Positions 46,569 to 57,567 of a stretch of 64,000 nucleotides of DNA are shown here, piece by piece (positions within the stretch are counted from its first letter, which is position 1; every line of letters begins with the position of its first letter). The notes under the pieces were generated by a model. It was given only the letters and a program-made list of their open reading frames with translations. It was not told the origin of the DNA and did not search any database. Origin of the DNA: Labyrinthula sp. Ha (Eukaryota; Sar; Bigyra; Labyrinthulida; Labyrinthulaceae); the NCBI GenBank assembly GCA_015227615.1, contig JAALGZ010000005.1, forward strand, positions 1,984,001 to 2,048,000, given 5' to 3'. Position numbers and translations under genes: made by a program.

Positions 46569-48650
46569 ATGAGTTTCTCTGAAAATCCACCACCTCCACC
46601 ATATGAAGACTTCGATGACCAAGCACCACCTCCACCTCCACTTTCTGTTTTCTCACCTTCAAGTGCAGCAAGGAATAACGAGGCAAGTCTTCCACCACCA
46701 CCTCCGTTTGTTGACTCTTTCAACACTCAAAAAATATTAGGTGGAGAAGTTGACAATCTATCGGAGGTTTCAGAAGAACTTAATTTCAAGAATAAGTACC
46801 AAACTTTACCCCCTCAAAAGAAATCAACAGCTGCACCGAAGAGTTTTGCCTTTGGAAAACCTGCTCCCGCAGAACCTTCTTTCAGAGTAAAACCAAATTC
46901 CCCCAGGCCAAGTGGTGGAAATCATTTCGCTTCAAGTCCAAGGACATCAGCAGAACGACCAGCACCTCAAGCAACTAATAGACGGTTTGGTGATGATACT
47001 ATAGATAATATTTTGAAAAATAGGCCGATTACAGTTGACAGGGTGAAAATGAATCCTTTAATGCTAGAAGCCCAGAACAGTCCCTTGTTTAAGAAGCAGA
47101 AGGAACAGAATAATAACTCAATCTTCAATAAACCCAAAAGGGCTGCCTCAAGGGTTGTAAATACAATGAGAAAGAGCAGAATAAATAATTTCAAGAGTTT
47201 ATTGAAGCTGCAACCTATAGGAAGGTCATCTAAGGAAATTCCGCAACGACCTGCCCCTGCTGCCAGAAAAGAATCTATGGAAAGTGTTGATGTAGGAAAG
47301 CCCACTTTTAACGTACAAATTGATAAGGATAATGTACCACAAATTGAAATGACTCAGTTAGTGAAGGAAGAAGTGAACGAAGTCAATATGCCTAGTGCGT
47401 CGCACAACAAGAATACAGAAAGGGGTAGAGGGTCCAAGAGGAAAAATAAGAGAAGAATGTCAAAGTTGAGGTTGGTTCACTTGCCTGAGGAAAACAATAA
47501 CTTGTATGAGCAGCAGCCCATGGGTTCACAGGTCGAGTTGGAAACCGAGTATGTATCTCCAGAAAAGTTCATGGAGAGGAAAAAGGTTCCTATAAAACAA
47601 AACACTCCAATGGAGAAACCATCTATGAATGATATTAGTTTAGGGACATTGGAACCAGAAGAAGAGTTAGAAGCTCCTGTTCCTTCAGTACTGGAACCTG
47701 CAAAGAAACCCAGGGAACGTCAAACTATTCCACAAGAAAGAAGGCCTACTAATGTCTCACGCAAAAGTGGGAGAAAAACAAAGAATTTAACCCCACTAGA
47801 GGAGAGATTCAATAGAAATAAAGCTGGCCATGTTTCTCAATCAGCACATGAATCGAATAAAAGAAGTTCCAAGTTGAACTCGAACAAGATAGATAAGTTA
47901 CTGTGGGAATGTATTAATGATTTCAGAACTGACCCGGAATCTGTTTTATCCCTTCTAGAGGAAAGGCTTGACCAATTTGTTCCAGGAACTAAGAACTACG
48001 AAATATCCGAGACAGAGCGCATTGTTACACAAGAAGGGAAAGCTGCCGTCGAAGAAGCAATTAGGTTCATGACAAGGGTAAAACCACTATCCCCTTTGGC
48101 TTGGAGCGACGGAGTCGCTCAAGCAGCTAAGCAACATGTTATAGAGACAGGAGCTGCAGGAACTTTTACTCATGAGCTAAGTGACGGCTCTCAGCCTACT
48201 GATAGAGTAATGAGACATCTTGGAGAGGCTGAAGTTGGTGCAGTAGCCGAGAGCATTAAGTATCAATTAAAAGGGCCTGGTGAAGGACTTCAGGGTGACT
48301 GGAGAAATTGTCTAGATAATGTTTTAGATCTTATAATAGATGATGGAGTAAAGTCTAGAGGAAATAGAAAAAACATATTTGGTGATTGGGATTTGATCGG
48401 TGTCCACTCAGGTTCACATATGGTCACAAATTCTATGTGCACAGTATTGTTTGTGCAGAAAAAAGCCTCCGTTGAAGGTAGACTAGAAAGAACTGTTGAG
48501 GCAATAGACCAAGTTCTGGCTGAACCTAGGGGATGGGTACAAAAACAGCAACGCATTGTATTTAATGGATCTGAGGTTAAGGTAACGAATGTGTATAGAA
48601 TGACTGATGGCTCTGAACAGATCGTTGAAGGGAAGAAAAAACTTTTATGA
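46569..48650 (+). CDS. Proline-rich protein with C-terminal CAP (SCP/PR-1) domain, apparently cytosolic
   Basis: Single exon, 693 residues, start MSFSENPPPPPYEDF at 46569. No signal peptide, unusual for CAP proteins, most of which are secreted. Residues about 8-48 have three poly-Pro blocks (PPPPPYEDFDD, PPPPPLSVFS, PPPPPFVDSF), typical SH3/profilin/EVH1 ligands. Residues about 50-430 are disordered and basic, with several PRP, RKN and KKSG repeats. The CAP-like domain spans about residues 436-640: KLLWECINDFRTDPESVLSL, VKPLSPLAWSDGVAQAAKQH, GTFTHELSDGSQPTDRV, AVAESIKYQ, VLDLIIDDGVKSRGNRKNIF and WDLIGVHSGSHM. The order (helix, SPLAW.D, H-ELSDG, N/AES, RGHR-N-like, G.G) is that of the CAP family. 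A cytoskeletal or scaffolding role is inference. Confidence 0.75.
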   Translation: MSFSENPPPPPYEDFDDQAPPPPPLSVFSPSSAARNNEASLPPPPPFVDSFNTQKILGGEVDNLSEVSEELNFKNKYQTLPPQKKSTAAPKSFAFGKPAPAEPSFRVKPNSPRPSGGNHFASSPRTSAERPAPQATNRRFGDDTIDNILKNRPITVDRVKMNPLMLEAQNSPLFKKQKEQNNNSIFNKPKRAASRVVNTMRKSRINNFKSLLKLQPIGRSSKEIPQRPAPAARKESMESVDVGKPTFNVQIDKDNVPQIEMTQLVKEEVNEVNMPSASHNKNTERGRGSKRKNKRRMSKLRLVHLPEENNNLYEQQPMGSQVELETEYVSPEKFMERKKVPIKQNTPMEKPSMNDISLGTLEPEEELEAPVPSVLEPAKKPRERQTIPQERRPTNVSRKSGRKTKNLTPLEERFNRNKAGHVSQSAHESNKRSSKLNSNKIDKLLWECINDFRTDPESVLSLLEERLDQFVPGTKNYEISETERIVTQEGKAAVEEAIRFMTRVKPLSPLAWSDGVAQAAKQHVIETGAAGTFTHELSDGSQPTDRVMRHLGEAEVGAVAESIKYQLKGPGEGLQGDWRNCLDNVLDLIIDDGVKSRGNRKNIFGDWDLIGVHSGSHMVTNSMCTVLFVQKKASVEGRLERTVEAIDQVLAEPRGWVQKQQRIVFNGSEVKVTNVYRMTDGSEQIVEGKKKLL

Positions 48651-48931
48651 AGTTATTTTTGAAGCTTGGGCTTGTGTTGCATTATACATTGATTCGCTCA
48701 TAAGATCCGATTTAGATCAGATACTAGGCTCGTTACTTTGTTATTTCTCATAGAATCTTTTGTTAATCATAACTGAGTTTATATTGTTTTGTTTCGCCTG
48801 TCGCCTGTCTGACTGATACCTTAAGTTCGTGTTTGAGGTTTCCTACGTAGATAGATAGGAATGGATGACAAAGTACCTTATCGAATATTGTATGCGAATA
48901 CACGCACTAAAATGCCGTAATTGATCAACGC

Positions 48932-50473
48932 CTACACGATTTCAATTCTAAGTGCTTTAGTTACTTTTGCAAGAATTTTACCAGCTTCTTCCATTGTTTC
49001 ACCACCAACTGCAATCCAACCAACACAAGACATGGAACCATTATGAGCTTCAATGACTCTACCTAACGAGCTCTCAAACAGCACCATCTGCACAACATTC
49101 TTCATCTCCTCCTGTACACTTTCTTCCTCCATCTTAAGCTTTACTAATGTTCCTTCCTTTTCTGGGTACAAATTGTTGGAAACAACAAACGGGAACCTCG
49201 GAGTGTCAACTGATAAGAAACTATTAAAGTCTAGATCAGGATGAAAAAATATTTCCTGCTGTACTAACTTCATCTCTAAATCCTCAAGTTCTCTAAGCTG
49301 AATGTCGGCACCACTGTTTAAAGCTAATTTAATCGCAGCAGCTACTAAATTCACCCCTGTTGAAGCAAATACTGAACTGGGGCATTCAGCACCTCCTACT
49401 CTCAGATTCATTTCAATCGGAACACATACTAAAGCTCAATAAACAAAACAAAAAATACTTGGAGCTTCAACTCGTTTTCTCCAGTTGAAAAAGTTCAAGG
49501 ACATTCTTCTGGGTGCGGTTTCTCTGGACACAATGGCTTCAAAATGAAAACAGCCATGAACTTTAGGAAACGATTTAAATACGTTTTTCACCGTTTCTGC
49601 TACAGCTGCCATCTGAGCCTCGGTAAGATTAGATCCAGCGGGATAGACACCTCCTTGCTCTTGAAAGTAAACAGAATCAACTTCCTTGTTAAAGCAAACA
49701 CACCAAAACGCTGGAATCCCATTAATCGCAAAGCCATCCACATCAATTTCATCTCCCTGTACTTTGGATTCTAAAAATAGACCACCTTGCTTAATCTCAT
49801 CTGGAAAAGGCGAGTCTTGAAAACTATCTTGTAAGGACGGAACTAACTTGTTAAATTCTACCAATGTATTAGCAGAGTGTACATTCCAAGCTCCAGCACC
49901 TTTGACAGGTTTAATTACCCCAGGAAAGAATTTTTTGACATGGGGTTTTTGGTCTGTTGGAATGGCAAGTAACTTCTGACAATTGGAGACTGGAGATGTT
50001 ACTGCAAATGTTCCATCAGTTCCATCAGAAAGTGCATCTTTATAATCTAAGATTTTGCAATACTTGGGTACAGGTACACCAGATTCTTCAGAATGTCTTC
50101 TGAATTCAAACTTGTTTCTAAACTTTTGAACAGTGTCATAGGGAGTTCCTGGAACTCCTAACTCTTCACATAAATAATAAGCCAGCTCTAACCCAAACTC
50201 GTCATAGCAGAGAACTCCAGAAAACAGATTTAAGATATCAGCTTTTCCTTCCGTAACAAGTTGTAAAATTTCCTCAAACTTCATGGTATCTGTAACAACA
50301 AAGTTCTTCACAGAATATTCTTTCGCCCAGTCAGATATTCCAGATCCGGGCAAGACGCAGGCCAAAGAAGAGTTCTCCAGCACCTTTTGTAGAACAGGCT
50401 GCCTGCCTTCTCTTCCAGGAAATACAACAAGCAATGGCTTTGACATATTTTGATTTATTTTTGTGTTTTCCAT
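48932..50473 (-). CDS. ATP-grasp ligase (D-Ala-D-Ala ligase/carnosine-synthase-like), two exons
   Basis: Exons 50473-49459 and 49428-48932 with a 30-nt intron (49429-49458, GTATTT...CTTTAG) give 503 residues. ATP-grasp enzymes join a carboxylate to an amine through an acyl phosphate. N-terminal domain: LLVVFPGREGRQPVLQKVLE. Grasp core: GVPGTPYDTVQKFRNKFEFR, SGVPVPKY, PGVIKPVKGAGAWNVHSANT (the phosphate-loop Lys), a DEIDVDGFAING strand, FEAIVSRETAPRR and, after the splice, IEMNLRVGGAEC, the magnesium-binding E.N.R.GG. The second half contains VNLVAAAIKLALNSGADI and RVIEAHNGSMSCVGWIAVGG, the C-terminal lid. Substrates cannot be told. An extra insertion before the splice (residues about 325-340) may hide a further short intron. 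A second in-frame Met lies at 50446. Confidence 0.78.
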
Positions 50474-53400
50474 GGTTTTTAAAGGGTCAACTTTTTATGA
50501 TTGGGGGTGCTGATTAAATTAACACTCTGTTCTTCTCTTCGCTCGTTTAGTTCACTGTAACCACTACCTAGTGCAACCCTTTAACGAGACGCATGTATCG
50601 AGAGGATATTGTCTTGATAAGGTACCAATGCCAAATCTCATTCTCGATTCATACACTTTTTAGTCTTGCAAATTTTCACAGCTTTCTGCTCGTGGTGTTG
50701 ACGCAAAGTTTGTTGTATACTTATCTTCTGTCTTTAGGTCTGAACAGTGAAAAGAATGAGTTTCTTATTAGGCTATCTTAGAATCCATCTGCTTGATGGC
50801 TTCAAAATCTGTACATATCTATCGTAGATTTTGGCATCTCTTCGTTGCCCCATGTTTTTAGGTATTACCTATTACAATTTGTTACGGAGGGCATATAGTG
50901 AGACTGAGCTCCAGGTCAAAGCTAATGCTTTTAAGTAACAGTGAAACCAGCTATTTCACGAATTGTTCGTAATGTTGGGATTCTATATTCTTCGTTATGG
51001 AAAAAAAAACAAGTTGGAGTAATGTTTAAGAAATATGCTAAAGATATTAGCAAGGGCTAAAGATGAAAGAAGAGTATAATTAAAAACATCAAGGATTGCT
51101 CTCTTTTTCAAGTTTTCAGAAAACTGACATGTATTGTGTACCTGTTGTTTTTTGTATTGGTTTGTTGAAAGGTTCGAGTTATTTGTAATGGCTAGCCTTG
51201 AGCTGCACTTTAATGCAAACATCTTTGTTCCTAACTGGCAACCGTTAAACAGTAAATCATGAAGCTGCAGAAGATGGTTTCTGCAAAAGTAAAAGCATTA
51301 TTGCCCATTACTCGCGTCTCTTCCACTTGCAACGTTTGCTAAACTCGATATATTTCCTTCGTCTATGAAAAATGTTCAGACGAGAGATGTGAACACTTAA
51401 GCGAGAAAACCCTAAAACATATATAGAAACATATTGTACAGATTCCTTTTTTGTTTTTGTTCTATATAATTTCAAGATAATGATAAGAATATTCTCGTTT
51501 GGTGGTCAGGGTTCTTAACGAGAGTTTAGTCTGTAGTCTTGTCCCAAGGGCAGTCGCAAGTCCCTGAACGCAAGTCGGCATCAATCATGGTTAAGATTAA
51601 AGTTTAGTGTGTGCGCGGATATCCCGATTTTGTTGGATAGTTTGACTTGGTCAAAGTGTTTTTCTTCTAGAATACGGTAAGGGAAAGAGTGCATCAAGAT
51701 TTTGGGCAACCAAGCACAGAAAATCCTGTAAAGATCTTTGCTTCTGAGAAACGACGCTTCTCAGGAACATGAAACGACACGAAAACACCAAGAAACTCGT
51801 CTAGTCACTGAGAAGTAAAATTGGAAGACACTTCAGATGCATCTGCGAACGTTGACAGTCTAAATCAGTGCCAAACGACTTAAACATATTTTGCACACCT
51901 CGATTACTTAACATTACGCTACATAAACGAAACGTAGCTATTGTCTTTACACCGAAATAGTCGTACATATTTACTGCACCTATGAATCAAGATATGGAAT
52001 CTCCAATATGATACCACCCAAGCATCAATCCCCCAAAACTTTGGCCGTATCTCGCAGTTAAGGGTATCTAGGAAGTAATATCTGTTCTTTGTAGTTACCT
52101 GATATTTTTAATATCGTGGTATTTGGTCATTAGATTAGGATTAATAGTTGCATATAGATTGTGCTGAGAAACTTCTGGTTTCAAAAAGAAACATTGGATT
52201 GCCAACCATTTGTTGGTCTACATTTTGCGTTGAAGAAAAAAGTCTGTTTAAATAGGAAGTCAATGCAGAATAAGCTATTTTTTGGTTATGACCTAGAGAT
52301 GAGAAACATTGGTGCCTGGGATAGATTGTATGAAGCTTCGTTGTATTTAGTGTAACGACTCAAGATAGAACCAAAGTTACCTAAAAAGTAACTGAAAAGC
52401 TATTTTTAAGATTTTAAGTTGAAAGTTCATTTTTTACACACTAAAAATCAAACAATAGATTCAAACATGAAATTACTCTCGAAGAAAAGACAAAGATATC
52501 ATGTTCTTTTTCTTTAGCAAACTAGAGTGAGAGAAAAAGTAAGACTTCTACGCAGTCCCACTATCAAGCAGAAGAAATTAGAGAAAAGGCAACTTTGTAG
52601 TATCTGGAGCTCTAAATGAATTTAAGCAGCTTCAGTTGGTAAACCCTCAAGATCTTTGTTCATGAGGAAAGAGTATCCCAACTCAAAGAAATATAGTTAG
52701 CTACCCCTTGTATTAGGAGAGTGTATAAATCATATTGTATGCACACATGGACCTCGGATTTTGTAAGAACCAGCAGAAATCCAAAAATTCTCGTACTGAT
52801 TCCAGTGATCAAGAAGAAACTTGGAAATATGAATCATAATAAGAGATCTGTATGTCATTGAGATGATCCATATTAAATTGGACCACCTGTGCCTAAAAAA
52901 TACCCAGGTCTGTTGGTATTAGTTTTGCTCCGTATAAAACCTTCAGGGAATTACCATATGCTGTGACTCTTAACAGGGAATGAAGTGAATTTGATCCACA
53001 TGCGCCATCTTTGCAAGGATTCCACAAGATATAAAATCCAAATAAGCAAGAAAAGATCCTGCAACCCAGGCCACTGTTGTTCAATTAAGTGCTGATCATC
53101 AATGTTAGTCAATTGTAATTCAACATTATGTTTTTAGTATTTATTATTGTGAATTGGAACCACGTTAGGCAAATAAATTTATTAATGAATCAAATTCATC
53201 TCTCCTACAAGGAAACATAGAAACCGTCCCTTACTGTTTCTTAGGTGCTGTGAGGTTCATAGCTATGTACTTAGGGTCTAGAAAACTTAACGCTTAGTTC
53301 ACCTGTATGGAAAGAGTGAACCTGCACTCACCCTCAAGATTAGGAAAATCTGTATTTACTGTCAAAATGAGGAAAATGCTATGATGTAACTTTTACAGTA

Positions 53401-55486
53401 GTGATTGAGGGATTTAAACCTATAATGAAGTCACGATAGCCTTTGAAGCATAGAGCAAATTACCTTTTGCACTAATGTTGTTGAGAGATTCAAAGTGACA
53501 TCAATTTACATTGAAACTACACATGGGGAACGCGTTAAAGAACAGTGAATTGATAAGAGGGTGCAATGAGCCTACCGTTTACTAGTAAATAATAATAGAT
53601 TCTAGTCAGTGCACTTGGGTTATCCCAAGAGTAACCAATTGAGGTAACATTACTCTCCTCAGGTCTTGTAATGTGCCAAAACTGGATATTTACTGGTAAG
53701 CCAAGATTTATGAGCTCCCATCGTTAAGTATTCAATACCAAGATAATGTATAATCTTAAACTATAAAATTAGAACTAAGGCTTGTTGAGTAGAACACTTT
53801 CATTACAATCATAGTACAGCAATATAAGAAAACTACATATTAAAGGAAGTTCTTTGTTCTTAAGCTGGCGTTGGAATGTCAATAGCAGTGAAATTTTTTT
53901 AAACATGACTCCTTGACATTATATACAGTATTAATTAGGCTGGCTTAATCTAAAATTATTCTTGAGCTGCTGTACATTTTATACAATTTAAAGATAAATA
54001 ACTTAGTACGCTAAGCTAGAAGGTACAATCTTTTCTAGCATATATAGCATGAGAAATACTAGGATTCAAAAATATAGGGCTGGTAGCTTTCCAGATTCAA
54101 TTGACCTTTCTTAGCTACATTAACTTCCATTTGACGGTTTTCAAGGGTGAGGCTCAGAAACTTCATATCAAAACTTAGCTTAGGCATTATATTCTAGGGG
54201 AAACTAACTACAGGGCTACTTCATGAAGTTTCACCAAAGTATTCTTTTCTCGCATCTCCTAAAAATTTTCATTTTCAGCAGCAACCATTGACTTCATATT
54301 GTCTCAGTCATATTACGATTTGCAGATATAAGAGATCTCGATCATCTGCAGAAAATTTCTAGCCTTGTTTAAATTAGAGTTTGACTTGAGCTCCTAAAGA
54401 ACTAACTAGCGCAGAAAGGGGTATCTGCAAATTAGAGAGTATATTAGTTTTTCTTTTCTACGGGTAATAGATTATGGGATTTTTAAAATTTCTGGAATAA
54501 GTGTTCAATCTTCTCAAACCTCGAAGAGCATGATGAATCTGAAAGCTACATTAGGAAACTAGGTACAGTATACATTTTTTTACTTATTAGGAGTACTATG
54601 GTGATGCAGAACTTCATAGGTTTTAGCCTCTGAGCACATGTCCATTGTTCTACAGCTGCAAATACGATCGATGTTACTAACTAAGTAACTAAGAAAAGAT
54701 AGTATATGCCACTAACCCTTTTATGCAAGCACAATCATTCTTTGATAGATTATCTGTCACTATATGCTACCTTGGCTTCGATGTATAAATTAAATTCCCT
54801 GTTTGAGGACTACTTATCACTATAATGCTAATACTATTCTTGCTAGTATTCTTACTGGTAGAAAAAAATCATACGAAATACTTAAGACAATACTCTTTCA
54901 CTGCAAGAATCTTTATATGTAAAGTCCCAAGCTTAACAGGTAAATGGAATCATAGGTGTATTTTACAACAATCCAAGTTTTTCCGTCTTACTGAAGAATT
55001 GTGTCAACATGTTAAGCCTCACTGGTCCCATGAAATGGTACAGATAGTCTTAGTTTTTTTCAGGAAACCCTTCTAATACAAACAAAGCATAGTCATGAAG
55101 TTAAGAAAACAAGATATAACCAATTTCATATGCTCCCTTCTAGGATATTTTTTAGTTAGGTTTACGTATTGAAGTTGCTTAAGTACTCTATAACAGTATT
55201 CACCTTACGCATGACAATGTGAAGTGGGAAAAATGAGCTGAAGGTTTTTGTTGTGTGACTTCTTATTCTGTTGCGGGCTGTCCAGTTCTGAAAGAATTTA
55301 AAAAGATTAGAGGCTTTTGAATTTATTTCGCACTCTCGACAAGTATCTCTCTCTAATTTACTTTATACTGGTTCTCTAAAACGTGTAAAGAATATAAATA
55401 AATAAAAAACTAGACAAAAGTGTGCAAATATTAAACTCATTAATCATGAACAAGAATCTGTCAATTCAATTTCACTATGTATATAT
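50474..55486. other. 5-kb gene desert with a gypsy-like fossil
   Basis: No intact gene. A minus-strand or plus-strand frame never exceeds about 85 codons. The region 52750-53060 (+) contains reverse-transcriptase-like strings, listed separately. The rest is unassigned. Confidence 0.5.
52750..53060 (+). mobile_element. Possible Ty3/gypsy-like reverse transcriptase fossil
   Basis: In the order expected for the start of a gypsy reverse transcriptase: a segment reading ILVLIPVIKKKLGN, like SP.VLVKKKDG, then about 45 codons later LLRIKPSGNYHM, like F.KIDL.SGYHQI. The element is strongly degraded, with many interruptions and no recognised repeat ends. Probably old and inactive. The match is by eye and may be partly chance. 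Confidence 0.3.
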
Positions 55487-56239
55487 TTATCCAACCAGGT
55501 TATTAGCTTTTACATAACTCGGAATAATTCCATTTGTTGCACTCTCCCCCTCACTTAAATTTCGAACAACTTGGGAAATAACAGCAACCAAGACTATACC
55601 AACAATAATAATCATTATTAATAATATTATTCCAAACGGTCCACTTTCTTCTGTAGGATCAGTCGGAGGGGGGTCAATTATTGGAAACAAGTAATCACAA
55701 TCACGGGCCATATTACTTAAACAAGCTTCCGAAGCTGGACTCAATACTGAAACGTAATCTTGAAAATCTCGGAACAGCGCAGAGCATTGATTTTGGTCTA
55801 TTGTTTCTGATATGATTAAGGGTTCCTCCTCACAGGAAGTGTAGCATTCAGAAAAATTTAGCAGAGGTGTGTCATCAGCACAGGTAAGAATGCTGTCTTC
55901 GAAGCAATCTTGGCCGCATCCAACTTCAACACCATCCTCCAAAAAGAACTGACAGAACTCTGAATCATCCTGACAAGGTAATACATCAACATTATAAAAC
56001 GTGTCAAATACCATGCTGCACGTGTTGTGATAGTACAGGTAGTTCACTTTGCATTCAACCGAAAGACAGTTAGTGAAGTCTTTGTATTCTTGGGCGTTCT
56101 CGGCGCAGGTGTGATTCTCAGCCCCTTCCAAGAAATTAAACTCTTCAAAACAATCTTCAACACACCAAAGAACATTCTTTTGTAATTTCACTGTCCTGAT
56201 CATCAGGAATAAGGACAAGACTTCCAACAACCTCGTCAT
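55487..56239 (-). CDS. Cys-rich type I membrane protein of unknown function
   Basis: I take the ATG at 56239 (250 residues, MTRLLEVLSLFLMI), which starts a signal peptide; a longer in-frame start at 56371 adds 44 residues lacking secretory character. The ectodomain, residues about 20-200, has many Cys, often in C-x3-C or paired spacing (NVLWCVEDCFEEFNF, EYKDFTNCLSVECKVNY, GVEVGCGQDCFEDSILTC, SECYTSCEEE), so it is probably disulfide-rich. A Pro-rich stalk (PIIDPPPTDPTEE) precedes a strong membrane helix (FGIILLIMIIIVGIVLVAVIS) near residue 215, and a short cytosolic tail follows. Cell-surface or vesicle protein by inference. It ends before the same-strand dioxygenase gene by about 380 bp. Confidence 0.7.
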   Translation of the reverse strand: MTRLLEVLSLFLMIRTVKLQKNVLWCVEDCFEEFNFLEGAENHTCAENAQEYKDFTNCLSVECKVNYLYYHNTCSMVFDTFYNVDVLPCQDDSEFCQFFLEDGVEVGCGQDCFEDSILTCADDTPLLNFSECYTSCEEEPLIISETIDQNQCSALFRDFQDYVSVLSPASEACLSNMARDCDYLFPIIDPPPTDPTEESGPFGIILLIMIIIVGIVLVAVISQVVRNLSEGESATNGIIPSYVKANNLVG

Positions 56240-56618
56240 TTTCACACCTCTGTTCAAAATTATTCTATTTAACGAAAAAAATACGAGTTTCTTCCAACCA
56301 CTGTCCATTTCAGCCATAAGCGTAGGTGTTACTTTTATCCCCTGTTTCAAGGTTAGAAAATCATAGGACAAGACACTTGGAGAGTGGTAAAACCAAGAAG
56401 TTCGCCCGGATATGTTTTGTAAAGAAAAATTATAAAAGTTGAATAGGTTTAGGAAAAATATGTGGAACTTTGTTAAATTTTAAAAACACTGGGGATATGA
56501 ATCTTGGTTCATCTTTGAGTGTGAAACTAGGGAGTACAACTAAATTCTTAGCAAGTTCCTTCGAGACAGTATATATAAAATGCTGGTATAGAAACGTTGT
56601 AAGAGATTCTGTAAAAAT

Positions 56619-57567
56619 CTATAACTCTTCTCTCTGTACTGTATACCCTTGTAGTACATTCTGCAATTTGTGTGCTGGGTTACAGGTAAACCAGATGCTA
56701 AGTGTCAGTCTTTCTCCGGCCAAGACTTCATTAACCTTATGTAGATTCGTATCCCCACTTTGAAACATAACTAGACGTCCTTTCCTTGGCAAAATAGCAT
56801 GTTTCTTATCTCCATCAAGAAACAGGAATTCACCACCTGTGAAATCTGTTTCATAGTCACTCAAGTATAAGAGCGCAGAATAAAAATAGTGTTCAGTATT
56901 TCTCTGGTCTATATGAGAACAAAAATACTGATCGTGCATTGTTTTCGGAGTCCAAGCTTCTTCTGTTGAAGAGTTCATTTGCTTCCCTTTTAACCGTGCT
57001 ACAAATGTTGGAGCTGTAAAGAAAAGGTCCTCCACTTGGAACTCATTTTCCACTTCAGATTTCATCAAATTAAGAACCTCTTGATATAGAGCACCTTCCT
57101 GTTGGGTGAATCGCTCCCCTTCAGCGTACAAACTTCTTAAACCATTTGAGTCCATCATGTATCCTGATGAAATATCAAAGATAGTTGGACCCATTTTTAC
57201 AGTACTGTGCCGTAAGTACTTTTTAAATGTTTTTGTTAAAGTTAGTATATCAGCAGGCGGAATGAAGTTATCTTTTATTGCTCTTGAGCAGTGACTGCTT
57301 ATACATTCTGGGCTTACTAGAAAGAATGAAAATAAAAGATGGTATACTTTTGTGCACGGTTAAGTACTCCGTAGGATATATTTCACATTGCTGGTTTAAA
57401 GAATAATTTTCTTTCAATTGCTGGGTATGAACAAGTGTTTCAAAATTATCATATCTTGACGGTTCTGGTTTCCCGGTTAGTACATTTTCACAGGTTCTAA
57501 GGTCAGCAGTAAATATTGCTTTAGGAAAAAAGGTCGTCAGCAAGAACAAAACTAAATAGGATGTCAT
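56619..57567 (-). CDS. 2-oxoglutarate/Fe(II) dioxygenase, prolyl-3-hydroxylase-like, ER type, two exons
   Basis: Exons 57567-57348 and 57316-56619 with a 31-nt intron (57317-57347, GTATAC...TTCTAG) give 305 residues. The N-terminus (MTSYLVLFLLTTFFPKAIFT) is a signal peptide and the C-terminus is REEL, a KDEL-like ER retrieval signal. Between them lies a dioxygenase double-stranded helix: HID at about 208-210 (Fe ligands), then YSALLYLSDYETDFTGGEFL, LPRKGRLVMFQSGD, the distal His in NLHKVNEV at about 266, and Arg276 in RLTLSIWF for 2-oxoglutarate. The YSALLYL, GGEF and GRL block order is that of leprecan-type prolyl 3-hydroxylases. Those enzymes also end in KDEL-type signals. Substrate unknown: collagen-like or other secreted proteins are possible. 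Confidence 0.82.

Noticed and set aside
46466-46726. Gly-rich minus-strand frame opposite the poly-Pro tracts
   Set aside because: Its glycine runs are simply the complement of the CCA/CCT proline codons of the CAP-domain gene.
52011-52122. 5S rRNA-like string order (ATACCACCC, then TATCTCGCAGTTAAG, then a closing GTGGTAT)
   Set aside because: Spacing between blocks is off by about seven bases, the box C region does not match, and the ends that pair are not those of 5S helix I. A worn 5S-derived sequence is possible but unsupported.
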